Shown here one piece after another: positions 1-7,800 of a stretch of 36,534 nt of DNA (its first letter is position 1; every line of letters begins with the position of its first letter). Location of the stretch: NCBI GenBank assembly GCA_003265895.1, contig QFBS01000014.1, positions 1 to 36,534 of the forward strand, given 5' to 3'. Under the pieces are notes generated by a model, which saw only the letters and a program-made list of their open reading frames with translations, was not told the origin of the DNA and did not search any database. The DNA is from Candidatus Marinamargulisbacteria bacterium SCGC AG-410-N11 (lineage in GTDB: Bacteria > Margulisbacteria > Marinamargulisbacteria > GCA-2716485 > AG-410-N11). The position numbers and the translations under genes are program-made.

Positions 1-186
1 CTAAGGTCTTCTAATTATTTTATTTATACTCAAGAGAAAAACACCAAATGGACCGATTAAATTAGAGAAAATATAAAGTCTAAAAAAAATCAATCTAAAC
101 ATATATATCATTATGTTAAACAATATATAAAAATAATAACGAGAACCAGATTTAAAAGATAGGCTGCAACAAAATACTGTTTATTT

Positions 187-199
187 ACGATAATATAGT
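187..199 (+). promoter_or_regulatory. CGATAATATAGT promoter-like motif of the OTU gene
   Basis: The sequence ACGATAATATAGT lies 73-85 bases before the chosen ATG of the OTU-like gene. GATAAT (189-194) could serve as a -10 box, but the best -35 at 17-bp spacing (166-171, gcaaca) is poor, so an activator may be needed. The same CGATAAT core followed by TAGT occurs upstream of three other effector-like genes (13064-13079 on the minus strand, 29057-29070, 33592-33607). Its role is inferred from this recurrence. Confidence 0.4.
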
Positions 200-271
200 A
201 TAAAACAAAAAAAGATAACCCATCCTTGCTAGGGATTGGCTGTAAAAAATATATATTACAAGGAGAAAAAA

Positions 272-2113
272 ATGAGTATGTTTAGATGTTGTTTTGGTGC
301 CGGATCTCAACCTTCCATAAGAGAAGATCAATCTCAACCAGTTGAAAATACGAGAGCCAGTAAATCCTCGGCGGCAAAAGTACAAGATATCGAATTATTA
401 AGGAATCCTCTTCAAACAGAGACCAGGTCACCCAGAGCAGGCGAAGAGTCTAAAACAGTTGTAGCCCACTTGGGTTTAGATCAAAATAGTGCAGCCTCTA
501 GCGCGGCAGGAGGGTACAGTTCAAAGAGCGCCGGACGTGTAAGTGATGACGCACACGGAGAAAGCTTTGGCAGAGCAACCCAAGTGCAGCGGTCTACAGT
601 GCCATCAGCAGGACCAATTAAACAAGATATTATAAAATCCTTAGAAAGTTATAATCGTTATTCTATATTGAAAAGTGGCGATCCTAACGAGTCTTTAAAT
701 GCGATAATTAGTTTTCTAAATAGTAATAAACCTGTAGAATTAGCCTTTATTGATTACCATGTAAGTGTTCTTGATTCCGCTTTAAAAGGGACTAAGGTAC
801 AAGCAGATATGAGCCGTTTATTGAAACTAAGTAAAGAAGCGATAATGAAAAATCAATTATACAAACCTAAAGAAACAACGTCTCAGTCAAGTCAAGAAAT
901 ATCATATTTTGGAGCAGGCGGCGGTGGAGATTCAAAGACTACAAGCAGGGAAAGCCCTAACAGGACACACGGTAAAAGCTATGGTAGATCATCCCAAGTT
1001 CAGCGGTCTGTAGCACCCTCAACAGGACCATCTAGGCAAGATATTATAAAAGCCTTAGAAAATTATAAGAGTTATTCTATATTAAGTAGTGGCGATCCTA
1101 TGGAGAGTTTAAACCAGATTATTAGTTTTCTAAATAACCATAATCCTGTAGATTCAGCCTTTGTTGATTATCATATAACTGTTCTTGATTTAGCTTTACA
1201 AGAGACCCAGATACAAGAAGATATGCGTTGTTTACTGGAGCAAAGTAAAGTAGAAATAATGAGAAATCAATTAGGCGCTGCAAAGGAAGGAAAAGTAGAT
1301 CATCTAGGTATAGCTACAAAGGATGTTGTAGTCGCATTTGAACAAGAAAACGCAGGTGGAATCCAAGCTAAGTCTGCGCGTACTATACAAAAACGAGATC
1401 AACTAAGAGAAGTACAAAAGCATTTTCCTTTTTATGTAGAGTGTCGAGGGGACGGAGCCTGTGCCTATACCGGTATGGTAAAAGGGGCTCTATTACAATT
1501 ATCAAAATCTCCTGCCTCTAAATTAGATGATTTTTTAAATAAAATTAATCGTTATCATGAAGATGTTCAAGTTCAAACTTTATGTAATAGTTATTTAACT
1601 AAGATAATGAGTCGAGACAATTTTTTTCAAGAACTTAATAGTAGTGCCGAGTATGAAGCCTCGATCGTTAGAGCTGTTCAAAGTCGAGTAATAGATGAAT
1701 TGAAGAGCGTTTACAAAAACGGATATGAAAAGGATCACAGAGTATTAGGTACAGATCTTGATGACGCTTTTTTTAGAAAAGAGTTAGACGCAGAGACCTT
1801 AAAAATAGCCAAATTGGCAGGGCTTGGCATCGAGGAATATATGTCGTTTGAAGAAAGAATAGTAAGAATTGAATCTGGGAAAGCCAATCAAGTCTCTGCA
1901 CAAGAAATCAATATATTTGCTCATGTATTTGGCCAATCATTTCTAGATGTTAATTTACAGAGCGGTAAATTAGAATTAACTCAGTATCCCTTAGTAAGGG
2001 GACAGCGATCAAAAACCTTTGCTACATATAATCGTGATGAACAATTTGCTTTATTAATGAAAACTAATGGACATCATAACGTTGTCTTAAAATCAGACCG
2101 ATATGGAAACTAA
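272..2113 (+). CDS. OTU-like cysteine protease (deubiquitinase-type) effector candidate with internal duplication
   Basis: A 613-aa protein without signal peptide or membrane segment. The start is the ATG at 272, six bases after AGGAG (261-265); an in-frame TTG at 236 has no ribosome site. Residues about 86-200 and 221-340 are two copies of one ~115-aa unit; both contain a GRxxQVQRS stretch, QDIIK(S/A)LE, SGDPxESLN, IISFLN and DYHxxVLD. The C-terminal part (about 385-610) has an OTU protease pattern: GDGACAY with D394 and C397 (nucleophile motif DGxC) and, near the end, GHHNVVL with H601 and N603 (the OTU H-x-N motif). A segment around 545-570 fits the strand before the His loop. OTU enzymes cleave ubiquitin chains, and several Legionella effectors are of this type; activity and secretion here are inference. 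The N-terminus begins MSMFRCC, with two adjacent cysteines that could be lipidated in a host cell. Confidence 0.72.
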   Translation: MSMFRCCFGAGSQPSIREDQSQPVENTRASKSSAAKVQDIELLRNPLQTETRSPRAGEESKTVVAHLGLDQNSAASSAAGGYSSKSAGRVSDDAHGESFGRATQVQRSTVPSAGPIKQDIIKSLESYNRYSILKSGDPNESLNAIISFLNSNKPVELAFIDYHVSVLDSALKGTKVQADMSRLLKLSKEAIMKNQLYKPKETTSQSSQEISYFGAGGGGDSKTTSRESPNRTHGKSYGRSSQVQRSVAPSTGPSRQDIIKALENYKSYSILSSGDPMESLNQIISFLNNHNPVDSAFVDYHITVLDLALQETQIQEDMRCLLEQSKVEIMRNQLGAAKEGKVDHLGIATKDVVVAFEQENAGGIQAKSARTIQKRDQLREVQKHFPFYVECRGDGACAYTGMVKGALLQLSKSPASKLDDFLNKINRYHEDVQVQTLCNSYLTKIMSRDNFFQELNSSAEYEASIVRAVQSRVIDELKSVYKNGYEKDHRVLGTDLDDAFFRKELDAETLKIAKLAGLGIEEYMSFEERIVRIESGKANQVSAQEINIFAHVFGQSFLDVNLQSGKLELTQYPLVRGQRSKTFATYNRDEQFALLMKTNGHHNVVLKSDRYGN

Positions 2114-2146
2114 TTTTAGTTATAAATAAAACACTTAACCCATCTC

Positions 2147-2180
2147 ACTCGCCCTTTATAGTTAGGGCGAGTATACTTTT
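2147..2180 (+). terminator. Intrinsic terminator-like hairpin after the OTU gene
   Basis: ACTCGCCCT (2147-2155) pairs perfectly with AGGGCGAGT (2164-2172) around an 8-base loop, and is followed by a weak T run (atactttt). It lies 34 bases after the stop of the OTU gene and before the ispG promoter, so the OTU gene is probably its own transcription unit. This is the only strong GC-rich hairpin I found between genes. Confidence 0.6.
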
Positions 2181-2201
2181 AATTAAAAATAAAATACATC
2201 C

Positions 2202-2230
2202 TTGAAAAATCAGACCCTGTTCAGTAAACT
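2202..2230 (+). promoter_or_regulatory. Predicted ispG promoter, leaderless type
   Basis: TTGAAA (2202-2207), a 17-base spacer and TAAACT (2225-2230) end six bases before the ispG ATG, so transcription would begin at or next to the start codon. No Shine-Dalgarno is present. The -10 sits inside a near-perfect palindrome TTCAGT-AA-ACTGAA (2220-2233), which could also be an operator. Confidence 0.45.
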
Positions 2231-2236
2231 GAAATC

Positions 2237-3463
2237 ATGTTAATTAAACGTCGTCAAACCCCAACAGTAAGTATCGGAAACGTAACCTTAGGGTCTGATC
2301 ATCCAATCGTGGTACAATCAATGACCAATACCGTTACGGCTGATATTGTAGCAACGGTTAACCAAATTAAGTTGTTAGCCAATGCAGGTTCAGAGTTAGT
2401 AAGAATTACCGTAAATGATAAACATGCCATGGAAGCTGTTCCAGAAATAGTTCAACGACTTAGTGACCAAGGTGTTAACGTGCCTATTATTGGTGACTTT
2501 CATTACAACGGCCATATTTTATTAAGTAAATTTCCTAAAGCCGCCCAAGCATTAGCTAAATATCGAATTAATCCAGGCAATGTAGGAAAAGGTAAAAAGC
2601 ATGACGACAACTTTGCAACTATGATAAACGTCGCCAAAGAATTTTATAAACCCGTCCGAATTGGCGTAAATTTTGGTTCTTTAGACGATACCGTATTTAC
2701 TCAATTAATGGACGAAAACGCTAAACGAGAGCATCCAAAATCGTCTAAAGAAATTGTTTATGATGCTATGATCCAGAGCGCACTGCAAAGTGCAAACTAC
2801 GCGCAGTCGCTTGGATTACCAAAAGAAAAAATTATATTAAGTGTAAAAATGTCTGATGTCCAAGATATGATTACTGTATATCAAAAGTTAGCTAACCAAT
2901 GTGATTATGTGTTACATTTAGGGTTGACCGAGGCAGGCGCAAGTACAAAAGGAATTACATCAAGTGCAGCGGCGTTGAGTATTTTATTACAGCAGGGTAT
3001 TGGCGATACGATTCGAATTTCTCTAACGCCAGAACCGGGAGTAAGTCGAGATTTAGAAGTAAAAACCTGTAAAACATTATTACAGTCAATGGGATTTCGC
3101 TATTTTATGCCTCAAGTTACCAGTTGTCCCGGTTGCGGTCGAACAAATAGTGACCGGTTTGTTATTTTAACTAAAGAAGTTACCGATTATATCGAGCAAA
3201 AAATGCCGGTTTGGAAAACTCAGTTTCCTGGTGTCGAAAGTTTAAATATCGCGGTTATGGGTTGTGTAGTTAATGGCCCAGGCGAAAGTAAACAGGCTGA
3301 TATTGGTATTAGCTTTCCTGGAATTGCGGAAGATCCTAATATCCCGGTATATCAAGATGGAAAACTCTTTAAGTTATTAAAAGGAAATGATGTAAAGTAT
3401 CAATTTTTTGATATTTTAAATAATTATATTAAATCAAGATTTGAAATTAAAGTTCATAACTAA
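2237..3463 (+). CDS. ispG: 4-hydroxy-3-methylbut-2-enyl diphosphate synthase IspG (GcpE)
   Basis: A 408-aa full-length IspG, the [4Fe-4S] enzyme that converts 2-C-methyl-D-erythritol 2,4-cyclodiphosphate to HMBPP in the non-mevalonate isoprenoid pathway. It opens with the family sequence RRQTPTVSIGNVTLG and VQSMTNT, has the RINPGN barrel strand, and carries the cluster cysteines in CPGCGR and in GCVVNGPGE. It is longer than the E. coli form (about 372 aa) because of an insert in the central region, as seen in other proteobacterial long forms. The ATG at 2237 begins exactly with the conserved N-terminus, although no ribosome-binding site precedes it. It stands alone between a terminator-like hairpin and a decayed gene. 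Confidence 0.97.
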   Translation: MLIKRRQTPTVSIGNVTLGSDHPIVVQSMTNTVTADIVATVNQIKLLANAGSELVRITVNDKHAMEAVPEIVQRLSDQGVNVPIIGDFHYNGHILLSKFPKAAQALAKYRINPGNVGKGKKHDDNFATMINVAKEFYKPVRIGVNFGSLDDTVFTQLMDENAKREHPKSSKEIVYDAMIQSALQSANYAQSLGLPKEKIILSVKMSDVQDMITVYQKLANQCDYVLHLGLTEAGASTKGITSSAAALSILLQQGIGDTIRISLTPEPGVSRDLEVKTCKTLLQSMGFRYFMPQVTSCPGCGRTNSDRFVILTKEVTDYIEQKMPVWKTQFPGVESLNIAVMGCVVNGPGESKQADIGISFPGIAEDPNIPVYQDGKLFKLLKGNDVKYQFFDILNNYIKSRFEIKVHN

Positions 3464-3474
3464 AAAATAAATAG

Positions 3475-3805
3475 ACCACATTAGCACCAGAGATAGCTAT
3501 CGTAGAAGCATTAGAACAGTAATTGAAAATATTTAGAAATTCCTTAGCGCCTTTTATAGAAACACTGTTAATACGATAAGTTTAAGCTAACACAGTATCA
3601 ATATTTGTTAAAGAAATTAAGTTAATAGATTCTAAAATTGCAATTAGTAGAAAGTTCTTTTAAGAATCGATCAGTAATATTTTAACACCCATGTAAAGTT
3701 AAAAGGTTTAGCAGGCTGAGACTTTTAAATATAGTTATAGTATATTTACTAGAAGCCTTTTTAAGTTTTAGATCAGTGAAATTTGCACTAACTTTAAACA
3801 ATTAA
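3475..3805 (-). pseudogene. Decayed leucine-rich-repeat gene fragment
   Basis: This 360-base gap between ispG and the LRR gene has no intact ORF, but on the minus strand it translates in two frames, with several stops, into LRR-like sequence. One frame reads LTLHGC, stop, NITDRFLKEL, which mirrors IDLRGCSNITDKGLTHL in the intact neighbour. Another frame gives INLISLTNIDTVLA, stop, then INSVSIKGAKEFLNIF and TIAISGANVV. The fragment lies directly downstream of the intact LRR gene in the same orientation. It could be a dead tandem copy, or the lost C-terminal half of a longer LRR protein. Boundaries are approximate. Confidence 0.55.
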
Positions 3806-3822
3806 GGCTAGTGCATATTAAA

Positions 3823-4926
3823 TTATAAAATTTGTCCATCTAATGTAAGATGCGTTATTGTCTCAGGACGATTAGACAGTGCTTGGGCATCAATATGTTT
3901 GCAATTAATTATAGTTACATGTGTTATTATCTCAGGAAGATTAGACAGTCCTTCAGGAGTAATAAAAGAATTGTTTTTTAACAGTAGCCGATCGGCATTT
4001 TTAGTTAATTCCATATTACCATTTATTTTTACCATATTTGCTTGAGTTAATCCCTTATTTGTATATTTACCATTTATTTTTAAAGCATTTGTAAGTGAAG
4101 ATATATGAGGTTTAACTTTTTGTTTTGTTTCTTTTGTCGCTGTAGTTTTTGTTTCTTTATTTCCTGTATTTAAAGTAAGATAAGATCCTTTGAAATTGAT
4201 GATTTCAGCCTTTTTAAGATGATCAAAAACGTCATTAGTAACAAACGGATTGTTAGTTAAGTCTATGGTAGTTGTAGTTGTAGTTTCTGTCAAAACTTTA
4301 ACACCATAATTAGTTAAGTGATTATTAATCTTTTCTAGGTTTGGTAATTGATCGAAAATAGACTTATTCTTAAATATAAACTTCTTTGATAAACTGATTC
4401 GGCTAACATTTTGTAGGTTAGATAATCCGTTTATAGTAACGTTTGGGTTGTTTCCTAAATAAACTGCTTCTGCGTTACTCAAATGGGTTAATCCCTTATC
4501 TGTTATGTTAGAACATCCTCTTAAATCAATTGATTTTACACTTGAGGGCAAATGTTGTAGATACTCATCATTAACTTGAGAACAGTTTTGAAAACTAACA
4601 GTTTCTAGACTTGTTAAATGCTGTAACCCAGTTTTCGTAAAATTAACACAACCTTTTAAATCTATAGTAGTTAAGGTCTCAAATTTTTCTAAAACTTGAT
4701 CAGTAGCTTGATGATTATCTAACTTAACTATTTTTACAAAGCTTAAATCTTCTTGACCCATAAGAAAGTCTTCCGTTATTAAGTTATTTGCTCTAAAGTT
4801 GTATGGAAGATCATTTTTTTGTTCAATATTTCTTTGAATCTGCTTTAAATGAGCTTTACGAACATTTTCTTTTGTTAAAATTTTTGAATAACATCTTTCA
4901 AACTTCGCGGACATTAATTTTTTCAT
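3823..4926 (-). CDS. Leucine-rich-repeat protein, effector candidate
   Basis: A 367-aa protein whose residues ~62-210 and ~310-367 form cysteine-containing leucine-rich repeats. Clear units are TTIDLKGCVNFTKTGLQHL, LETVSFQNCSQVNDEYLQHL, VKSIDLRGCSNITDKGLTHL and a C-terminal THVTIINCKHIDAQALSNR. This resembles the AMN1/F-box-associated 'LRR_CC' type common in eukaryotes and in bacterial effectors. The first ~60 residues are basic and helical with no signal peptide. A Lys/Thr-rich linker (about 255-275) splits the repeat array. Neither the ATG at 4926 nor the next Met (codon 5) has a good ribosome site; the upstream minus-strand sequence is tttctcct. Function is likely protein binding; the target is unknown. 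Confidence 0.75.
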   Translation of the reverse strand: MKKLMSAKFERCYSKILTKENVRKAHLKQIQRNIEQKNDLPYNFRANNLITEDFLMGQEDLSFVKIVKLDNHQATDQVLEKFETLTTIDLKGCVNFTKTGLQHLTSLETVSFQNCSQVNDEYLQHLPSSVKSIDLRGCSNITDKGLTHLSNAEAVYLGNNPNVTINGLSNLQNVSRISLSKKFIFKNKSIFDQLPNLEKINNHLTNYGVKVLTETTTTTTIDLTNNPFVTNDVFDHLKKAEIINFKGSYLTLNTGNKETKTTATKETKQKVKPHISSLTNALKINGKYTNKGLTQANMVKINGNMELTKNADRLLLKNNSFITPEGLSNLPEIITHVTIINCKHIDAQALSNRPETITHLTLDGQIL

Positions 4927-5063
4927 AGGAGAAACCAGCTTTCTATATAAAATTTTGGAAAATTAAATAATAGAAGAATTTATTGATTTATTCAAGTAAT
5001 ATTGAAAGACTTAAATATAATTAAATTAAAAAGTATAAGAATTAAATTAGCACATAAACATTT

Positions 5064-5855
5064 TCAACGCACTTGAGAATGACATTGCAAATAGTCTAAA
5101 AAGGGCATGTGGTTATTAGTTGTACAAAATAAATCGAAATTTGTTTTTGTATGGAATCTTGATTGTTGAATGGCTTTTAAAAACGAGAAAACTGTGTCAT
5201 GGCCATTATCCGGTAAATAATGAGGAAGAGTTAGTGAGATATTTAAAATTGAACGGTTAAAGACTAATAAAATACGATATATATCAAGCTTTTCACAAAA
5301 ATAAAGTGACGGGGTAATCATTAAATGGTTACTATTTTCTAGCAAAATATCCAAAACATTACCACTAAACTCTTGTAATGAATTAGATAATAAATTTTCT
5401 AAATTTGAAAAAGATACACTTAATAATATATTAAAGTTTTTACACAATTCATTAAAATATTCTTTAGGAATTAGATTTAACCGGTCAGCTAATAACTGTG
5501 AAGAGTGTATTTGATATAGAGATACCGAATTTAAGAAGAAAATAATGTCGGTTGGTTTAGAAATATAGAAACCATCAAGTCGATCAACAAAAAGTGTAAT
5601 TGGCGATGGCTGTCGAGCTTTGGTTAATGGCGACTTTTTAATGATTTTCGTCTTTTTATGCAGAGGTCGAATTTTAGACACAAATTTGCTAAATTTAGAA
5701 CTGTTAGGCGGTGGGGTAGGCGTTCGGAGTCTTTTTAGACGTCTAATATTTAATACAGAGCTATCATCAAAGCGTGCCCTCTTTTGATTGGTATTATAAA
5801 GTCGTTTAAACGCACTTTTATGATTTGTTTTGACAACAGATACTAATTTCTTCAA
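5064..5855 (-). CDS. Hypothetical basic protein with NLS-like clusters
   Basis: I do not recognise the family. I place the start at the TTG at 5855 because GGGAG (complement of 5862-5866) sits six bases before it; the upstream in-frame TTG at 5870 has no ribosome site. The 263-aa product begins MKKLVSVVKTNHK. Its first ~80 residues are strongly basic, with KRLYN..KRAR, RRLKRLR followed by a TPTPPP proline stretch, and KKTKIIKKS, patterns resembling nuclear localisation signals. The rest is Leu/Phe/Asn-rich and probably helical, with cysteines but no recognisable motif. It begins 21 bases after the nucleosidase-glycosyltransferase gene and is probably co-transcribed with it. Nuclear targeting in a host would be speculation. 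Confidence 0.6.
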   Translation of the reverse strand: MKKLVSVVKTNHKSAFKRLYNTNQKRARFDDSSVLNIRRLKRLRTPTPPPNSSKFSKFVSKIRPLHKKTKIIKKSPLTKARQPSPITLFVDRLDGFYISKPTDIIFFLNSVSLYQIHSSQLLADRLNLIPKEYFNELCKNFNILLSVSFSNLENLLSNSLQEFSGNVLDILLENSNHLMITPSLYFCEKLDIYRILLVFNRSILNISLTLPHYLPDNGHDTVFSFLKAIQQSRFHTKTNFDLFCTTNNHMPFLDYLQCHSQVR

Positions 5856-5876
5856 AATAAACTCCCACAAAAAAGG

Positions 5877-7322
5877 TTAATGAACTAAGACAGTAACTTG
5901 TGAGCGTAAATTACGATAATATAGTGCTTGCTCACTTCGTCCCCTTTTGAGCAATCCATTGATAAGAATATCAATTTTTTGAATTAAAATTTGTTGTAAC
6001 TTAATTTGAAATGGCGAATGATCGTCTGGTTTATATAAACTAAATAAAGAGTCTACTCTAAATCGGTCTAATGCTGGCACAACAACAGATAATTGATCAG
6101 AGTGACCTCCATATTTAATTAAGTTAATAGTGTTCTCTAGTCCAACAGGATGTTCTCGAGCAATTTTTAACCATAAATCATAATCTTCGCAAGCTAAAAA
6201 ATGAATGTTAAAACCACCATAGTAATTAAATAAAGAACGTTTCATTAATACAGATGAGGGCGATATCATACAACGGTCTAAACTAACATCCCAAATCCAA
6301 CCATCGGATTTTTGATGGTAATCTTTCTGGTTTTTATGCTTCCCATTATAGATCCACTTCTCATTAGATTGAACAATTTGGAAGATAGGATGTTGATTTA
6401 GGTATAAGCATTGATCCTCTAATTTTGAGGGAAGCCATTCATCATCGGAATCTAAAAATGCAATCCATGGCAATTGTGTTGAAGAAACCCCCAAATTGCG
6501 AGAAGCAGAAACCCCTTGGTTATTTTTGTTTTGAATAAGTTTAACAGAAGGAAACCGCTCTTTGATAATCGCAACCGTATTATCCGAAGATCCATCATCT
6601 ACAACAATTATTTCTCCCGGCAATTGAGTTTGATTAAGAACACTCTGAATTGCTTTTGATATATGTTGATCTCGGTTATATGCTGGAATAATAACCGCAA
6701 TATCTGCCGCTGTTAATTGCCGGTCTATCCAAGATAACAGAGACGGTAATGTTTTACGACATAAATGTAGTTGCTCTTTAAATGTTTTGATATCAGGTAC
6801 AGAAAACTGATCTGTAATAAATTTTAAACAGAAAAAAGAACAGTTAGTTTCCTTAAATACCTTAGCTTGAAAATAAGCTTCCATATCTTGTGCATCATAT
6901 TGGTGATCATGTAAATGGTCTTTAGAAATAGTCCATAACTGAATATTGTCACGTAAAGTATCGTCGAATAAAGTAGAAGGAATCGTTAACGTTATATCTT
7001 GATAACCATTAGAACTTAAAATATCAGGGATAACCCATTGATGTAAGGGTAACTGTTCGGTGTTACTGCCACAAGTTCCAATATTAATTACAAAGTAAGG
7101 CGATAGATGTGTATTGATAAATGATGCACAGGCTGTAGAATTATCTTCGCCCATTCCTGTTATGATAACTAAAAATTGAGAGTCTGGAATAGAATCAAAG
7201 CCTTCTGATTGAATAGATTTCCAGGTAATTATCGGTATTTGACGTTGCTTAAACCAATCACAATCAATTTCTTCTTTAAACGCAACAGTAAATATACATT
7301 TTGTAGAAAGTTGACGTTTCAT
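5877..7322 (-). CDS. Nucleosidase (MTAN-like)-glycosyltransferase family 2 fusion
   Basis: A 481-aa two-domain protein. Residues ~8-175 follow the nucleoside phosphorylase/MTA-SAH nucleosidase fold: an N-terminal AFKEE matching the AMEEE loop of MTAN, ITGMG (55-58 region), VINIGTCGS (78-86), the purine/ribose-binding DME (146-148) and ITD with D171 in the catalytic aspartate position. Residues ~207-425 are a GT-A glycosyltransferase of family 2: VIIPAYNRDQHISKAI, VVDDGSSDNT (241-249), NQGVSASRNLG and FLDSDDEW with the DxD metal/nucleotide-sugar motif (291-293). Both halves keep their key residues, so it reads as a true fusion rather than a sequencing artefact. The ATG lies 10 bases after the Fe-S carrier gene and lacks a ribosome site, so translation may be coupled. 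The substrate is unknown; hopanoid pathways also use a nucleosidase and a GT2 enzyme, but no other hopanoid gene is here. Confidence 0.8.
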   Translation of the reverse strand: MKRQLSTKCIFTVAFKEEIDCDWFKQRQIPIITWKSIQSEGFDSIPDSQFLVIITGMGEDNSTACASFINTHLSPYFVINIGTCGSNTEQLPLHQWVIPDILSSNGYQDITLTIPSTLFDDTLRDNIQLWTISKDHLHDHQYDAQDMEAYFQAKVFKETNCSFFCLKFITDQFSVPDIKTFKEQLHLCRKTLPSLLSWIDRQLTAADIAVIIPAYNRDQHISKAIQSVLNQTQLPGEIIVVDDGSSDNTVAIIKERFPSVKLIQNKNNQGVSASRNLGVSSTQLPWIAFLDSDDEWLPSKLEDQCLYLNQHPIFQIVQSNEKWIYNGKHKNQKDYHQKSDGWIWDVSLDRCMISPSSVLMKRSLFNYYGGFNIHFLACEDYDLWLKIAREHPVGLENTINLIKYGGHSDQLSVVVPALDRFRVDSLFSLYKPDDHSPFQIKLQQILIQKIDILINGLLKRGRSEQALYYRNLRSQVTVLVH

Positions 7323-7332
7323 TATCTAGAAA

Positions 7333-7752
7333 TTAAACGGCAAAAGAACTTCCACACGAACAACTTTTTTTTACATTAGGATTAGTTAATTGAAATCCAG
7401 AAGCTAGTAAAGATTCTGTATAGTCAAGTCGAGAACCAAGTACAAATAAATAACTTAGCTTCTCAATGATTATATAAGCGCCATTCTTAGAAAATACTTT
7501 ATCTCCGTTATCTTGAGCGCTCTTAATATCCGACAAATCCATCGTATACGATTTACCAGAACAGCCATCATTAACAACTTGAATTTTTAACCCATAATCA
7601 TCAACAGACTTTCCATCTTTTTGAATAAAATGTTTAATTTTTTCAGCAGCATAGTCGGTAATTTCAACACTGGATATGGACTGCTTTTTTACAGCAGCTT
7701 TTTCTTTAGCTGAAGGAACAAATACTTTTTGAACATTTCCACAATCAGACAT
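7333..7752 (-). CDS. A-type iron-sulfur carrier (IscA/ErpA family) with N-terminal extension
   Basis: A 139-aa A-type carrier that passes Fe-S clusters to target enzymes. The three ligand cysteines are present: C64 in DGCSGKSY and C131/C133 in SCSCGSSF at the C-terminus. The core begins near residue 28 (SSVEITDYAAEKIKHF). The first ~27 residues are an extra Lys/Val-rich stretch not found in the usual 105-115-aa family members, with a fourth cysteine at position 4. The ATG at 7752 is preceded by AGGAGG, so the extension is very likely translated. It sits between fbaB and the fusion gene, away from any isc or suf operon. I cannot tell whether it acts as IscA, SufA or ErpA. Confidence 0.92.
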   Translation of the reverse strand: MSDCGNVQKVFVPSAKEKAAVKKQSISSVEITDYAAEKIKHFIQKDGKSVDDYGLKIQVVNDGCSGKSYTMDLSDIKSAQDNGDKVFSKNGAYIIIEKLSYLFVLGSRLDYTESLLASGFQLTNPNVKKSCSCGSSFAV

Positions 7753-7769
7753 ATATAACCTCCTATACG

Positions 7770-7775
7770 ATTATA
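7770..7775 (-). promoter_or_regulatory. Possible internal -10 box before the Fe-S carrier gene
   Basis: TATAAT on the minus strand (preceded by GGG) lies 17 bases before the ATG of the carrier gene, in the 48-base gap after fbaB. The -35 region at 17-bp spacing (GTTTAA) is poor. It could give extra transcription of the downstream three genes, or may be chance in AT-rich DNA. Confidence 0.3.
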
Positions 7776-7800
7776 CCCATATATACGATAAATTAAACAT

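Noticed and set aside
236..271. TTG start adding 12 residues to the OTU-like protein
   Set aside because: No ribosome site precedes it, while AGGAG sits correctly before the ATG at 272 and would otherwise be inside the gene.
185..385. 66-aa ORF on the minus strand
   Set aside because: It overlaps the start of the OTU gene on the opposite strand, has no ribosome site and looks like non-coding AT-rich sequence.
4780..4830. F-box in the N-terminus of the LRR protein
   Set aside because: LPYNF...LITEDFL is faintly F-box-like and would fit LRR_CC proteins, but the hydrophobic pattern is too incomplete to claim.
5911..5925. Another CGATAATATAGTG match on the plus strand
   Set aside because: It lies within the coding sequence of the minus-strand fusion gene with no plus-strand gene downstream, so I treat it as chance. 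A similar CGATAATTAGT inside the OTU gene near 703 was rejected for the same reason.
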